Below are positions 1 to 8,708 of a DNA stretch of 28,828 nt, piece after piece (the first letter of the stretch is position 1; each line of letters begins with the position of its first letter). The DNA comes from Armatimonadota bacterium (lineage in GTDB: Bacteria; Armatimonadota; JAAZEB01), in assembly GCA_012841485.1 (NCBI GenBank), contig DUUU01000395.1, positions 1 through 28,828 on the forward strand, given 5' to 3'. The notes under the pieces are model-generated. The model saw only the letters and a list, made by a program, of their open reading frames with translations, made no database searches and was not told where the DNA came from. The position numbers and the translations under genes were made by a program.

Positions 1-687
1 AGCGCGGATCTTGCGAGCGCACGCCTCATGGTCGTACGCGGCCGCGCAGTACTCCAGGGTTCCCACAGCCGTGTCCAGGATGGCATAGCGCGCGCAACGC
101 TCCAGCGTGCGAGACTGCCCGACACTCCCCGGATTCACCAGCGCCGCCACCGAGGGAGCCACCGAGAATCGGGCGCCCGCGTTCGCGTGCCTCACCCGTC
201 CTGCCGGTGCCCACACGGCGCGGTGCGTGTGCCCGCACACCATGAGAGCGATCCCCGGGTAGCCCGCCGCGAGCCGCCTCAGTTGGGCCTGCGCGGCCGC
301 GTCATTCACAATGTACTGATCGGGGTCCTCCAAGGAGCCGTGGCAGAGAACGAATGATCCAGAGACCTCGCGCGCTGTGGGCAAAGTGGCGAGCCATTGC
401 CGGCTGCTCGGGTCGAGATGCGCTTGGGTCCACTCCACCGCGCGTACGCCCGCCAGGGTACAGCGCAGCGCCATGCGCCCCAGCACCATCAGGTCATGAT
501 TGCCGGCCACGCAGAGCGCATCATGCGCGCGCAGCCGCGCGATGCACTCGTTGGGGTTCGGCCCAAGGCCGACGATGTCGCCGGCGCACGCAATCCGGAG
601 GGAGCCCCAGCGCGCCTCGGCATCGGCAAGGACGGCCTCGAGCGCCTCCAGGTTGGCGTGTAGATCGGAGAGGAGTAGCCAGCGCAC
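1..687 (-). CDS. Metallophosphoesterase (calcineurin-like, YfcE/ApaH-type), 3' end beyond window
   Basis: Predicted metal-dependent phosphoesterase of the calcineurin-like superfamily, probably cytoplasmic. The 229 visible residues show the ordered superfamily motifs: SDLHANLEAL at the N terminus (D-x-H), GDIVGLGPNPNEC, GNHDLMVLG (GNHD), and later CGHTHRAVW (GHTH) followed by NPGSVGQSR. These supply the two-metal ligands. Usual family length is about 230-250 residues, so only a few residues are missing at the left edge. The GTG at 687 puts SDLH at residues 7-10; it starts 14 bases after the stop of the ATP-grasp gene, so the two are probably co-transcribed. The substrate cannot be read from sequence: small phosphodiesters or dinucleotide polyphosphates are typical of the family. 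Confidence 0.9.
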   Translation of the reverse strand, partial: MRWLLLSDLHANLEALEAVLADAEARWGSLRIACAGDIVGLGPNPNECIARLRAHDALCVAGNHDLMVLGRMALRCTLAGVRAVEWTQAHLDPSSRQWLATLPTAREVSGSFVLCHGSLEDPDQYIVNDAAAQAQLRRLAAGYPGIALMVCGHTHRAVWAPAGRVRHANAGARFSVAPSVAALVNPGSVGQSRTLERCARYAILDTAVGTLEYCAAAYDHEACARKIRA

Positions 688-701
688 CCGTCGCCGTCCC
701 T

Positions 702-1925
702 TCAATCCGGCGCTGGTCCGCCTCGCTGGGGGCGGGCCCAACGCGCGATCTTACGGCGCATGGGCTTCCAGAGAGCTGCGGCCAGCGGCATCGGGTCATC
801 CCAGGCGAACGGTTCGTAGACGGAGCGGGCGCAGAGCGAGCACAGCCAGGCACCCACACCGATCTCGCCCGCGCGCCGCGCCTCGCGGAAGGCGCGAAAA
901 TCCCCGTCCAACCAGAGCCAGCGCATGCCGGGCCGGACCCGCGTCGAGAGCGGCCACTCCAGGGAGTAGAGGTCCTGATAGACCAGCGCGGGCAGGTTGA
1001 CGCCGGCGGCGGCAGCGGGGTAGTGCCACAGGTTGAAGCGTGGGTTGATCTCGAGGAGGTAGAGCCGCCCGTCGTGGGGCCCCTCCTTGAAATCGATCTT
1101 CAGCACGCCGTGAAAGTGGAGCCGCTCCATGATCTCGAACCCGGCATCGCGCACGCGGGGATCATCTGTCACCTCGACATAGGTGCTGGTGCCCATCGAA
1201 CGCGGGAAGGTGCGTATCTTCCGGCCGGTGAACCAGGCCACGCACTCGCCTCCCGGGCGCACATACGCATGAAAACTGACGATCCGCTCTTCTCCGCCAT
1301 CGATGCACTCCTGGAAGATCAGGTCCGAGTCGTGCCCTTCCAGCATGGGCCAGAGGCGCAGGAGGTCTTCGCGCCGCTCCACGCGGATCGCCTTCTGCGC
1401 CCACATGACGCTCCCCGGCAGGGCAATGCTCGTCCAGCGCGTGGTATGCACCGCCGGCTTGATGACGCAGGGGAAGGTGTCCCACCCCGCCACCAGGCGT
1501 TCTGCGCGCGCGTTCGCGCGGATGATCTGGGTGCGCGGTATGGGCAGGCCAAGACGGAGCGCCAGAGCCAGGAAGCGAGCTTTATCAAGGAGGTCTTCCA
1601 CCAGATCCGCGGGCGGCAGGAGGAAGCGATAGCGCCGCCCAAGGCGCTCGCGGTTCCGAGAGAGCATGCGCAGCCCGTAGTCACGCTGGTAGAAGAGTGC
1701 CGGTTTGGCGCCTTCAGGCCAGGGCACCGCCATCAGAGCATCGACCGTGCCTTCCAGATCCTCCGGGTTGGGAAATGGAAGCACGCGCCGGCAATAGCGC
1801 GAGCGCGCCGCGGACGTCTCCGGGTCGGGCGTGGCCAGGGTGACGGGCACCCCCACCTTCCCCAGTGGTCGAATCAGGTTGATATCGCCCAACACGAGCG
1901 CCGGCTGCAGTGTTGACGTGCCCAC
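702..1925 (-). CDS. ATP-grasp domain ligase of unknown substrate
   Basis: Predicted carboxylate-amine/thiol ligase of the ATP-grasp superfamily, 407 residues. An N-terminal Rossmann-like segment (LQPALVLGDINLIRPLGKVG) precedes the ATP-grasp fold. The ATP-binding lysine is probably in FPCVIKPAVHT, and the Mg-binding C-terminal motif is LLEINPRFNLWHYPAAAAG (E and N ligands). The end, MRWLWLDGDFRAF onward, resembles other free-standing ATP-grasp proteins that modify cell-surface or peptide substrates. The GTG at 1925 is chosen because GGGAGGAAAC lies just before it; an in-frame ATG ten codons upstream lacks such a site. It lies 55 bases after the REC-PAS-ATPase gene and directly before the phosphoesterase gene. 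Substrate unknown. Confidence 0.88.
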   Translation of the reverse strand: MGTSTLQPALVLGDINLIRPLGKVGVPVTLATPDPETSAARSRYCRRVLPFPNPEDLEGTVDALMAVPWPEGAKPALFYQRDYGLRMLSRNRERLGRRYRFLLPPADLVEDLLDKARFLALALRLGLPIPRTQIIRANARAERLVAGWDTFPCVIKPAVHTTRWTSIALPGSVMWAQKAIRVERREDLLRLWPMLEGHDSDLIFQECIDGGEERIVSFHAYVRPGGECVAWFTGRKIRTFPRSMGTSTYVEVTDDPRVRDAGFEIMERLHFHGVLKIDFKEGPHDGRLYLLEINPRFNLWHYPAAAAGVNLPALVYQDLYSLEWPLSTRVRPGMRWLWLDGDFRAFREARRAGEIGVGAWLCSLCARSVYEPFAWDDPMPLAAALWKPMRRKIARWARPQRGGPAPD

Positions 1926-1980
1926 TCGGTTTCCTCCCTGGAAGCCGAGTGGCAATGTGCGTGCCAGAGGAGCGGCGCGA

Positions 1981-3330
1981 TCACAGCTGTTGCCAGGCGG
2001 GAGGCGCGGTATGCCGCTCTATCTCCTTGGGGAGAAGCGATCTCTCCAACTGGATGGTGGTGCCTTCCGGACCTGTTGCCAGCCACACGCGATCCATCAC
2101 CTGCAGCATGATGGTAAAACCCATGCCAAGGGAGATTTGAGTGGAGTATCCGGGCAGAAGGAGGGTGGCCGGGATCTGCTCGGCGCGGATCCCCTCGCCG
2201 CGGTCTGTCACGCGCGCGATGATGCAGCCCGGAGCGGTATAGATCTCGGCGCGGCCCTCGCGACCATGCTTCACGGCGTTGATCACCGCCTCGCCTACGC
2301 CGAGCACCAGGTCTTCCGCCTCCTCCGGGTCCATCCCGGCGTCCAGGGCAACGTCCCTGAATCTCCTCCGCAGGTTACGATAGCTCTCAGTCTCCGTCAG
2401 ATCCACCTGCAGGATGCACCGGCCCTTGATCGGGATCTCGCCGGCGTCCACAAGATGGAGCCTATCTTGCGTAACCGCGCGGATCACCTCGCGGTAGAAG
2501 CGTTTCTTCTCGACCTCGGCATTCAGGAGGTTCTGGTGCGCCTGGTTGAGCTCCCGTTCCACCCGTTTGCGCTCGGTGATGTCGCGAAAGACGACCACAA
2601 CGCCCGCCAGCGAGCCCTCCTCCTGGATCGGCGTGCTGATCAGCTCTACCGGAAAGCTCGTCCCATCGCGCCGCCAAAAGAGCTCCTCATCCACGTGGTG
2701 GATCGTTCCATGCACCGCGGTATCGCGCGCGGCGCACTCTTCCCAGGCGAAGGGCGACCCATCGGCATGGTGATGGTGTGCCGCCTGATGCAGCGAACGG
2801 CCCACCAACTCCTCCGCGCTCCACCCCAGCATGCGCGCGGCCGCCGGATTGATAAAGAGGATCCGCCCCTCGCAATCCAGGCCGACTATCCCTTCTCCCG
2901 CGGAGGCCAGGATCAGCTCGCGCTCGAACTCGGCCCGGCGGCGCGCCCGGCGCTCCTTTGCCTCGCGCACCTCCCGCTCGATCACGGGCACCAACCGCGC
3001 CAGGTTGCCCTTCCGGACGAAGTCGTGAGCGCCCGCCTTCATGATGCTGACGGCCGCCTCCTCGCCAATCGTCCCAGAGACAACGATGAATGGGACATCC
3101 AGACCGCGCTCGTTCACCATCCGCAAGGCTTCCAGACCGCCGAAGCCCGGCAAGGTGTAATCGGCCAGAATCACATCCCACGTCTTCCCGGCCAGCGCCT
3201 CGGCCATCGCCTCGGCCGAAGCCACTCGCTGCCAGGTGACATCGTAGCCCCCTTGACGAAGCGAGCGCAACAGGAGGAGTGTATCATCCTCCGAGTCTTC
3301 CACTATCAGAACGCGCAGCGGGACCCTCAT
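1981..3330 (-). CDS. Response regulator with PAS and RsbW-like ATPase output
   Basis: A 449-residue cytoplasmic signalling protein with three modules. The receiver domain (about 1-120) has the acidic pair E11/D12, phospho-acceptor D57 in DVILADYTLP, and a conserved SGT and RKG lysine. A PAS domain follows at about 135-255, ending in FRDITERKRVE. After a short coil comes a HATPase_c_2 domain of the RsbW/SpoIIAB anti-sigma kinase type (about 290-435), with N-box GVGEAVINAVKHG, DRGEGI and a GMGFTIM lid. There is no HisKA domain, so it is not a conventional histidine kinase. By analogy to RsbW-type proteins it may bind or phosphorylate an anti-sigma antagonist (inference). Its ATG overlaps the preceding regulator's TGA as ATGA, implying translational coupling. 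Confidence 0.9.
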   Translation of the reverse strand: MRVPLRVLIVEDSEDDTLLLLRSLRQGGYDVTWQRVASAEAMAEALAGKTWDVILADYTLPGFGGLEALRMVNERGLDVPFIVVSGTIGEEAAVSIMKAGAHDFVRKGNLARLVPVIEREVREAKERRARRRAEFERELILASAGEGIVGLDCEGRILFINPAAARMLGWSAEELVGRSLHQAAHHHHADGSPFAWEECAARDTAVHGTIHHVDEELFWRRDGTSFPVELISTPIQEEGSLAGVVVVFRDITERKRVERELNQAHQNLLNAEVEKKRFYREVIRAVTQDRLHLVDAGEIPIKGRCILQVDLTETESYRNLRRRFRDVALDAGMDPEEAEDLVLGVGEAVINAVKHGREGRAEIYTAPGCIIARVTDRGEGIRAEQIPATLLLPGYSTQISLGMGFTIMLQVMDRVWLATGPEGTTIQLERSLLPKEIERHTAPPAWQQL

Positions 3331-3773
3331 CGGCCCTCCTTTGGTGCCGGCTCGTTCAACACGAGCCAGTAGAGGCCGAGTTGCCGGGTCGCCTCGGTAA
3401 ATTGGTCAAAATCCACCGGCTTGCGTATATAGCTGTTGGCACCGGAGCGATAGCCCTGGATCAAGTCCTGTTCCTCTCGCGACGATGTCAGGATCACCAC
3501 TGGCACCAGCTCCGTGCGCGCGTCAGCACGAATGCGCTTCAGCACCTCTAACCCATCGACCCGCGGCAGCTTCAGATCAAGCAACACCACTTGCGGCTGG
3601 TCATCGGTGTCTCGACCGGCGTACGCCCCTGTGCCAAAAAGGTAATCCAACGCTTCCACGCCATCACGGGCCACCACCACCTTGTTGGCGATGTTGCTCT
3701 TGCGCAGCGCCCGCAGCGTCAGCTCAATATCATCGGGATTGTCTTCGACCAACAGGATCACTTTCTCCATCAT
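3327..3773 (-). CDS. Rcp1-type single-domain response regulator
   Basis: A 148-residue stand-alone receiver domain. VEDNPDDIELTLRAL supplies the acidic pocket, D66 in VVLLDLKLPRVDG is the phospho-acceptor, LTSS carries the conserved Ser/Thr and YIRKPVDF the conserved Lys. The NPDD motif, the long loop after DYLFG and the P-x-D-F-D-x-F ending are typical of Rcp1, the partner of cyanobacterial phytochrome kinase Cph1. There is no output domain, so it acts through protein contacts or as a phosphorelay step. Start: ATG at 3773 is preceded by a G-rich AAGGGGTG stretch; an in-frame GTG at 3803 touching the kinase stop is possible. It sits directly after its likely kinase and overlaps the next gene by four bases. 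Confidence 0.93.
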   Translation of the reverse strand: MMEKVILLVEDNPDDIELTLRALRKSNIANKVVVARDGVEALDYLFGTGAYAGRDTDDQPQVVLLDLKLPRVDGLEVLKRIRADARTELVPVVILTSSREEQDLIQGYRSGANSYIRKPVDFDQFTEATRQLGLYWLVLNEPAPKEGR

Positions 3774-3803
3774 TGCCCCACACCCCTTCGTAGGGGGATT
3801 CAC

Positions 3804-6047
3804 CTAACCTCCGAGTGTGAAGGAGAAGGTTGCTCCCTTCCCCACCGCCCCCTCTGCCCAGACTCGCCCGCCATGCCGGCGGACAATCCGGCGCACGGTC
3901 GCCAGCCCGATGCCGCTACCGGTAAACTCTGCGGTGGTGTGGAGCCGCTGAAACGCCTGAAACAGCTTGTCGGCATAGGCTGGATCGAACCCGGCGCCGT
4001 TGTCTCGCACGTAGTAGACGCATTCTCCCCCCTCCTGCCGGACTCCGAACTCGATGCGGGCATGGAGTTGATGCGCCGTGAACTTCCAGGCGTTCCCGAG
4101 GAGGTTATCGAGCACAACCCGCAACAGCGCCGGGTCGCCCTGGGCCATAATGCCCTCGGCGATCCTCCACTCCACCTGGCGGTCTGGCTCGGTCTGCTGG
4201 AGCTCCTCCGAGATGGTCCGGGCAAAGGCGGAGAGATCCACCGTCTCGCGGCGCATCTCGGCACGCGTGACGCGCGACAGTTTGAGAATGTCATCAATCA
4301 AGTGGCCCATGCGCTGGCTGGCGCGACGAACGCGCTCGAGGTAATCCTGACCGGTCTCATCCAGCCTATCGGCATAGTCCTCCAACACGGCTTGGCTGAA
4401 GCCATCGATGCTCCGGAGCGGGGCGCGCAGGTCGTGCGAGACCGAGTAGCTGAACGTCTCCAGCTCCTCGTTCGCGGCCCGCAGCTCCGCGGCTTGTTGG
4501 CGGAGATCCTCGTTGAGCCGCGTGATCTGCTCCTCGGCGCGCTGGCGCTGGCGGATCTCCGCCTCGAGACGCTCGACGGCGCTTTGGAGTTCGGCCGTCC
4601 GCGTCGCGACGCGCTGCTCCAGCTCGACGTTCAGGGCATGGAGCGCATCCTCCGCTGCCCGGCGCTCGGTGATGTCGATCCCCGTGCCGATCACATACCT
4701 CACCTCACCCTCTTGGAGGAGCGCACTGTTGGACCAGGAGATGAGGCGGCATTCGCCGCTTCGACTCCGCCAGTAGTTCTCGTACCTGCTCGGAAACTGC
4801 CCTGCCTTGAGGGTATCGAAGACCCTATGCACCCTCTCCGCCTCCTCCGGCAGCAGGAAGAAATCCCAGAGGAGGCGGCCTTCAACCTCCGCGAAGGAGT
4901 AGCCGGTGACCTCTTCGCAGGCCCGGTTGAAGCGGACGATCCGCCCTTCCCGATCCAGGACGACGACCAGCGCCCCCACGATGTCGAGGATGGCGGAGAC
5001 GAAATCGCGCTCCTGTTGCAGCGCGCGCTGCGTCTTGGCACGCTCCTCGATCTGGGTCCGTAAGTCGTGATTCACTCGGGCCAGTTCGGCGGTCCGCTCG
5101 TTGACGCGCTCCTCGAGCTCGTCGCGCGAGCGGCGCACCTGCTCCTCTGCCGCGGCACGCCGGATGTCGGCGTCGTAGAGCAGACTGGCACTCCACCAGA
5201 CCAGGCACAGGATGATCGTGATGCTGGCCGTCGTGAGGAATGCTAGGCCCAGGCCCAACCCGTACCAGCCGGCGCGCTGGCCTTCGAGGCGCAGCCACGC
5301 CAGGAGTAGCGGCACGATCAGCGCCGCCGGCAGCAGGCGCCGGGCCATAGCCACCAACCGGTGCTCCGGTCGCGCCAGCAAGATGCCTACCGCGAGCAGG
5401 AGGGTCGCGATGGCGGTCGGGAGAGCCATCACCGTGTAGGACGCTCCCGCAAAGACCTCGCCCACGACGAAGGCGTGCGTGGCCAAAGCGAAGATCGCCG
5501 TGAAGGCGGTGATAAGCGCCAGCCACGGCGCCAGCGCCCGGACGCGAATCTCACCATCCAGAAGGAGAAGCGCCGTGCCGAGAAGGAGCAAGCCGAGGGC
5601 AGTGATCGGCGCCATTCGACCCGGATGAGAGGTCAACGGGGCGCCCGGCAGTTCACGGAAGAGGAGCTGGTCGATCCTCAGATCCCAGCCGAAGAAGTAC
5701 TCGCCCAAGGTCAGCACCCCGGTCAGAGCCGCGACGAACGCCAGCAGCTTCCCCACCATCCGTAACGTCCGGCGGCGGTCCGGGTCGCTGAGTAGCCACA
5801 GCGACACCCCGATCAGGAGAAGGCTCACGCTCGCGTTGGCCTTCGTCGCCCCGGCCGTTGGCACCAGGCTGGTCAGGGCAGGCGCCCCGAGCAGCCAACC
5901 AGCAAGCGTCAGCACGCCGATCCCCGCCGCAATCAGGCCAAGGGCTCCCGCGGCCCGGCGAAGCGCTCGCGCTCGATGGGCAGCGATAGGCACAGTGGCG
6001 GGCGCCTCGAAATTTGTCCTCTCCCAGCGGTCGACGGCACGGGACAT
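3804..6047 (-). CDS. Membrane PAS sensor histidine kinase (Cph1-like kinase core)
   Basis: A 747-residue inner-membrane sensor kinase. The first roughly 290 residues form about eight hydrophobic segments (for example [20 protein letters not shown]). Then follow a coiled coil (about 290-335), a PAS domain (about 340-465, ending in GIDITERR) and a second coiled coil. HisKA has H538 in [16 protein letters not shown], and HATPase_c has N-box NLLGNAWKF near 648, DNGAGF near 682 and GSGIGLA near 709. The kinase core and the adjacent Rcp1-type regulator match the Cph1/Rcp1 arrangement, but no bilin-binding GAF domain is present, so the signal is sensed by the membrane or PAS part. ATG 6047 is chosen from AGGA five bases upstream; the open frame beyond it covers the divergent gene and has no protein character. 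Confidence 0.93.
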   Translation of the reverse strand: MSRAVDRWERTNFEAPATVPIAAHRARALRRAAGALGLIAAGIGVLTLAGWLLGAPALTSLVPTAGATKANASVSLLLIGVSLWLLSDPDRRRTLRMVGKLLAFVAALTGVLTLGEYFFGWDLRIDQLLFRELPGAPLTSHPGRMAPITALGLLLLGTALLLLDGEIRVRALAPWLALITAFTAIFALATHAFVVGEVFAGASYTVMALPTAIATLLLAVGILLARPEHRLVAMARRLLPAALIVPLLLAWLRLEGQRAGWYGLGLGLAFLTTASITIILCLVWWSASLLYDADIRRAAAEEQVRRSRDELEERVNERTAELARVNHDLRTQIEERAKTQRALQQERDFVSAILDIVGALVVVLDREGRIVRFNRACEEVTGYSFAEVEGRLLWDFFLLPEEAERVHRVFDTLKAGQFPSRYENYWRSRSGECRLISWSNSALLQEGEVRYVIGTGIDITERRAAEDALHALNVELEQRVATRTAELQSAVERLEAEIRQRQRAEEQITRLNEDLRQQAAELRAANEELETFSYSVSHDLRAPLRSIDGFSQAVLEDYADRLDETGQDYLERVRRASQRMGHLIDDILKLSRVTRAEMRRETVDLSAFARTISEELQQTEPDRQVEWRIAEGIMAQGDPALLRVVLDNLLGNAWKFTAHQLHARIEFGVRQEGGECVYYVRDNGAGFDPAYADKLFQAFQRLHTTAEFTGSGIGLATVRRIVRRHGGRVWAEGAVGKGATFSFTLGG

Positions 6048-6074
6048 CAGATCCTGCCCTTCTGCAGGAAGACA

Positions 6075-6089
6075 CCCTACCCTACCCCC
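6075..6089 (-). other. G-run tract in the kinase leader
   Basis: The plus strand reads CCCTACCCTACCCCC, so the minus strand, the sense strand of the kinase gene that starts at 6047, carries three G-runs spaced by TA. It would lie in the 5' leader of the kinase mRNA if the promoter is upstream. Only three clear runs are present, so four-stranded folding is uncertain. Confidence 0.3.
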
Positions 6090-6245
6090 TGGGTGACCGC
6101 GCCAAACCGATGCCACGCACCGAGCCCGGAAGTGTGGTATCGCACCCGAACGGCTATGAGGAGGAGCGAGAGATCTATGCGCCGCGAGGTCACGCGAGCA
6201 GGAAGGAACGACGCGAGCACGCCGGAGCCCCCGGTGGTGGAGACG

Positions 6246-7220
6246 ATGCGCATCGACCTGCATTGCCACACGGAGGTCTCGCGCGATTCCACGATTCCCC
6301 TGTCGCAGCGTCCCGCGCGCTGCTGGCAGCGGGCCATTCGCGTTCAGGCCATCACTGACCACAACGAGATCCGCGGCGCCCTGGAGCTGCGGGAGCGGGT
6401 GGACGCCGAGGGTAGCGACCCGGTGATCCTGATTGGCGAGGAGATCACCACGAGCGAGGGCGAGATCGTCGGTCTCTTTCTCACCGAGAGAATTGAGGCG
6501 GGGCTGAGTCCGGAGGAGACGGTGGCCCGGATCAAGGCGCAGGGGGGGCCTGCGCTGCTCCCGCACGGCTTCGATCCATGGAACTACTCGACCCTACATC
6601 CGGAGGCACGCGAGCGGATCGCGAGCGCCGTCGACATCGTAGAGGCGTTCAACGCGCGCGTCTCGAGGCATCGCTGGAACCAGGCAGCGGCAGAGTGGGC
6701 GCGCGCGCGTGGCCTTCCTATCAGCGCCGGATCGGATGCGCACACTCTCGCCGATATCGGAAGCGCGTGGGTCGAGGTACCGATGCAACCGATCCGCGGG
6801 CCCAAGGATCTCCTGCGCGCGCTGCGGCAGGGCACGCCGACGGGCGAGTGGCAGCATCCGCTCCTCACCCTCATCGAACGCATGCTCGAACGGCACCGCC
6901 ATCGATACCGGGCGCGCCGCAGGGGCGCATCCGGCTGGCGGCGCCGGCGGCATCGCCCCTCACGCGCCAAGCATCTCCGCGTTTGGATCGTGGCGGCGCA
7001 GGTAGGCACGGGCGACCGCGGGATCGCGCGTGGCGTAGCAGTACGTGCAGGCATGGGCGCAGGTGTCGTAGGCGCCAATATCGGTGGAAGCATAGCAGCC
7101 GCAGCCCGCGCGCGTCGGCTTCGGCTTAAGATCCAGGGCCAGATCCGGGCGCAGAGCGGCGATCACGTCTGGATCCACGCAGTGTGCCTGATGCACATTC
7201 GAGAGGGGATTCACCAGTAG
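6246..7220 (+). CDS. PHP-domain phosphoesterase with an aberrant C-terminal readthrough
   Basis: A PHP-family (polymerase and histidinol phosphatase) metal-dependent phosphoesterase. The first 230 or so residues are typical: [12 protein letters not shown] (H-x-H), [39 protein letters not shown] and [18 protein letters not shown], in the order of YciV/TrpH-like proteins. Family members end close to where [14 protein letters not shown] occurs (about 6925). Here no stop follows: the frame continues through basic, low-complexity sequence to 7220, overlapping the convergent gene by about 260 bases. ATG 6246 places the metal motif at the N terminus. An in-frame ATG at 6177, with GGAGGAG ten bases upstream, is a real alternative adding 23 residues. 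The core identification is firm; the tail is probably not functional. Confidence 0.8.
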   Translation: MRIDLHCHTEVSRDSTIPLSQRPARCWQRAIRVQAITDHNEIRGALELRERVDAEGSDPVILIGEEITTSEGEIVGLFLTERIEAGLSPEETVARIKAQGGPALLPHGFDPWNYSTLHPEARERIASAVDIVEAFNARVSRHRWNQAAAEWARARGLPISAGSDAHTLADIGSAWVEVPMQPIRGPKDLLRALRQGTPTGEWQHPLLTLIERMLERHRHRYRARRRGASGWRRRRHRPSRAKHLRVWIVAAQVGTGDRGIARGVAVRAGMGAGVVGANIGGSIAAAARARRLRLKIQGQIRAQSGDHVWIHAVCLMHIREGIHQ

Positions 7221-7889
7221 CTCACTGCAGCAGCTCTGCACCGGGATGCCATGGGCAGCCGCAATCTGGCCCAGGGCCTCCGCCAGCTCGCGCTGCTCCT
7301 CCACCGGCAGCTCCCGCCCCCGGCGAGGCGGCGTCACGCTCCCCACAGGAATGTAGCCGTAGGTGTATCCCCCCTGCTCCGCTGCTCGCTCCATGCGCGC
7401 GCGATTCTTCCGGTAAAGTTGCAGGAACGAGATGCGGCAGCCCCGGACGCTCCCGGCCAGGGCCGCGCAGAGGCACGCGAAGCGGCGGCGGTGATCATCG
7501 GCCGTCATCTGCTCGGTCAACACAATCGGATCGTAGCGCCAGTGAATAAACGCGGGGCCGATTCGCCCGGCTAGGCGGCGGATGAGATCGATCATCCCGT
7601 CTGGCGCGGGGCCCTCCGCGTCCAGATCCCGCCCGGAGCCAGAGAGGGTGATCTCGAACGCGCAGTGAAAGCCGCGGCGCTCCAGCTCGTCCAGGTGGGG
7701 CAGCAGCGGCGCCGGGTTGCGCGTCCAGAAGAGGAGGGCAATGACCTCCGCCGGGTCGAGGGAAACGCGGTGTATTCTACCGGAGAAGGGGTTGGCTACC
7801 AGGCAGGAGCCGGCGCGGATCCGGTTCATGAACCACTGGGTATAGAACGCCGGGATATCGGTGCGCCGGCTCGCGGAGATGACGTGCAT
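6960..7889 (-). CDS. DUF1848 Fe-S protein
   Basis: A 309-residue member of the uncharacterised DUF1848 family. Family signatures visible are HVISASRRTDIPAFYTQWFMNRI at the N terminus (residues 2 onward), LFWTRNPAPLLPHLDEL, RYDPIVLTEQM and, at the C terminus, [14 protein letters not shown] followed by [10 protein letters not shown] (C277, C281, C284). The CX3CX2C spacing is that of a radical-SAM [4Fe-4S] site but sits at the end of the protein. The reaction is unknown. ATG 7889 is chosen because it gives the family N terminus at once; the extra upstream open frame would run through the terminator hairpin of rpsR. It lies downstream of the ribosomal cluster on the same strand and converges with the PHP gene. 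Confidence 0.9.
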   Translation of the reverse strand: MHVISASRRTDIPAFYTQWFMNRIRAGSCLVANPFSGRIHRVSLDPAEVIALLFWTRNPAPLLPHLDELERRGFHCAFEITLSGSGRDLDAEGPAPDGMIDLIRRLAGRIGPAFIHWRYDPIVLTEQMTADDHRRRFACLCAALAGSVRGCRISFLQLYRKNRARMERAAEQGGYTYGYIPVGSVTPPRRGRELPVEEQRELAEALGQIAAAHGIPVQSCCSELLVNPLSNVHQAHCVDPDVIAALRPDLALDLKPKPTRAGCGCYASTDIGAYDTCAHACTYCYATRDPAVARAYLRRHDPNAEMLGA

Positions 7890-7939
7890 GGCATTCCCAG
7901 GAGCAGGGATCAGCGCGGGAGAGGCCCCGCCCGGAGTGC

Positions 7940-7974
7940 GAAAGGGCCGGCGAGCAGTGCTCGCCGGCCCTTTC
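7940..7974 (-). terminator. Terminator-like hairpin after rpsR
   Basis: A perfect 16-bp inverted repeat, GAAAGGGCCGGCGAGC with a 3-base loop, begins 11 bases past the rpsR stop. It is followed on the minus strand by CGCAC rather than a U-run, so it is an intrinsic-terminator-like hairpin with a weak tail. It closes the rpsF-ssb-rpsR unit and lies 51 bases before the DUF1848 start. Confidence 0.75.
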
Positions 7975-7985
7975 ATGCGCACTCT

Positions 7986-8228
7986 CTACTCGGCAACAAA
8001 CGGAAGGAGCGCCACCATGCGCGCGCGCTTGATGGCACGCGTCACTTTGCGCTGGTGCTTGGCGCAGGTCCCCGTCACCCGACGCGGAAGAATCTTCCCG
8101 CGGTCGGAGACGTAGCGCCGGATCCGTGTCACTGCCTTGTAGTCGATCTGGGAAACCTTATCCACGCAGAAGCTGCATACCTTGCGCTTTGTGCGGCGGA
8201 ACTTCCCCTTCGCGCTCTTCCTCTGCAT
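7986..8228 (-). CDS. rpsR: 30S ribosomal protein S18
   Basis: An 80-residue bS18, the partner of S6 on the platform of the small subunit. Visible family features are the basic N terminus, [33 protein letters not shown] sequence (here [27 protein letters not shown]) and the terminal [14 protein letters not shown]. Cysteines at 18 and 21 are those of the zinc-binding form of S18, although only one further Cys is present. The start is fixed by AGGAGGTT upstream of ATG 8228. It is the third gene of the conserved rpsF-ssb-rpsR cluster, 20 bases after ssb. Confidence 0.98.
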   Translation of the reverse strand: MQRKSAKGKFRRTKRKVCSFCVDKVSQIDYKAVTRIRRYVSDRGKILPRRVTGTCAKHQRKVTRAIKRARMVALLPFVAE

Positions 8229-8248
8229 CGACCAACCTCCTCATCGAC

Positions 8249-8674
8249 TCACGGCTCGCTGAAGGGGTCATCCACATCCATGGCATCCGGCCCGCCGAAG
8301 CCGCCACCCGGCATGCCGCCCCCTCCCGGAGCGCCTTCGCCATCCTGGCGAGGCCGGTCGAGGCCCTGCACGCGGTCACAAATCACCTCGGTAGACCATC
8401 GTGTCTGGCCATCCTGGGTCTGCCATTTGCGGACCTGGATGCGGCCCTCAACGGCAACGAGGCGTCCCTTGCCCAGGTAGTTCGCGGCAAACTCCGCCTG
8501 CTGGCGCCAGGCAACGCACGGGATGAAATCCGTCTCCTTCTCGCCCTGAGCATTCGGCGCCTGGTTGCGATCCACCGCGAGGGTGAAGTTCGCGACCGGT
8601 AGCCCGCTGGGCGTGTACTTGAGTTCTGGATCCCGAGTCAATCTGCCGATCAAGACAACCCGATTCAGCGCCAC
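8249..8674 (-). CDS. ssb: Single-stranded DNA-binding protein
   Basis: A 141-residue SSB that coats single-stranded DNA in replication and repair. The OB fold occupies about residues 1-105 (ALNRVVLIGRLTRDPELKYTPSG, FIPCVAWRQQAEFAANYLGKGRLVAVEGRIQVRKW). A glycine/proline-rich linker follows, then an acidic tail DVDDPFSEP. In most bacteria the last residues are DDDIPF, which binds repair partners; here the Pro-Phe is followed by three more residues. The start is a GTG at 8674 with GGAGGAGGAAAC upstream. Encoded between rpsF and rpsR. Confidence 0.97.
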   Translation of the reverse strand: MALNRVVLIGRLTRDPELKYTPSGLPVANFTLAVDRNQAPNAQGEKETDFIPCVAWRQQAEFAANYLGKGRLVAVEGRIQVRKWQTQDGQTRWSTEVICDRVQGLDRPRQDGEGAPGGGGMPGGGFGGPDAMDVDDPFSEP

Positions 8675-8708
8675 TTGCGTTTCCTCCTCCTCAACCGAAT
8701 CAACGCAC

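Noticed and set aside
354..1916. A 520-codon plus-strand open frame opposite the ATP-grasp gene
   Set aside because: It is an antisense shadow of real minus-strand genes; its product has no recognisable motifs and an Arg/Pro/Gly-rich composition, while the minus frame shows clear ATP-grasp motifs.
6048..6566. N-terminal extension of the kinase frame to 6566
   Set aside because: It would overlap the PHP gene, lacks protein character and has no ribosome-binding site; ATG 6047 has one.
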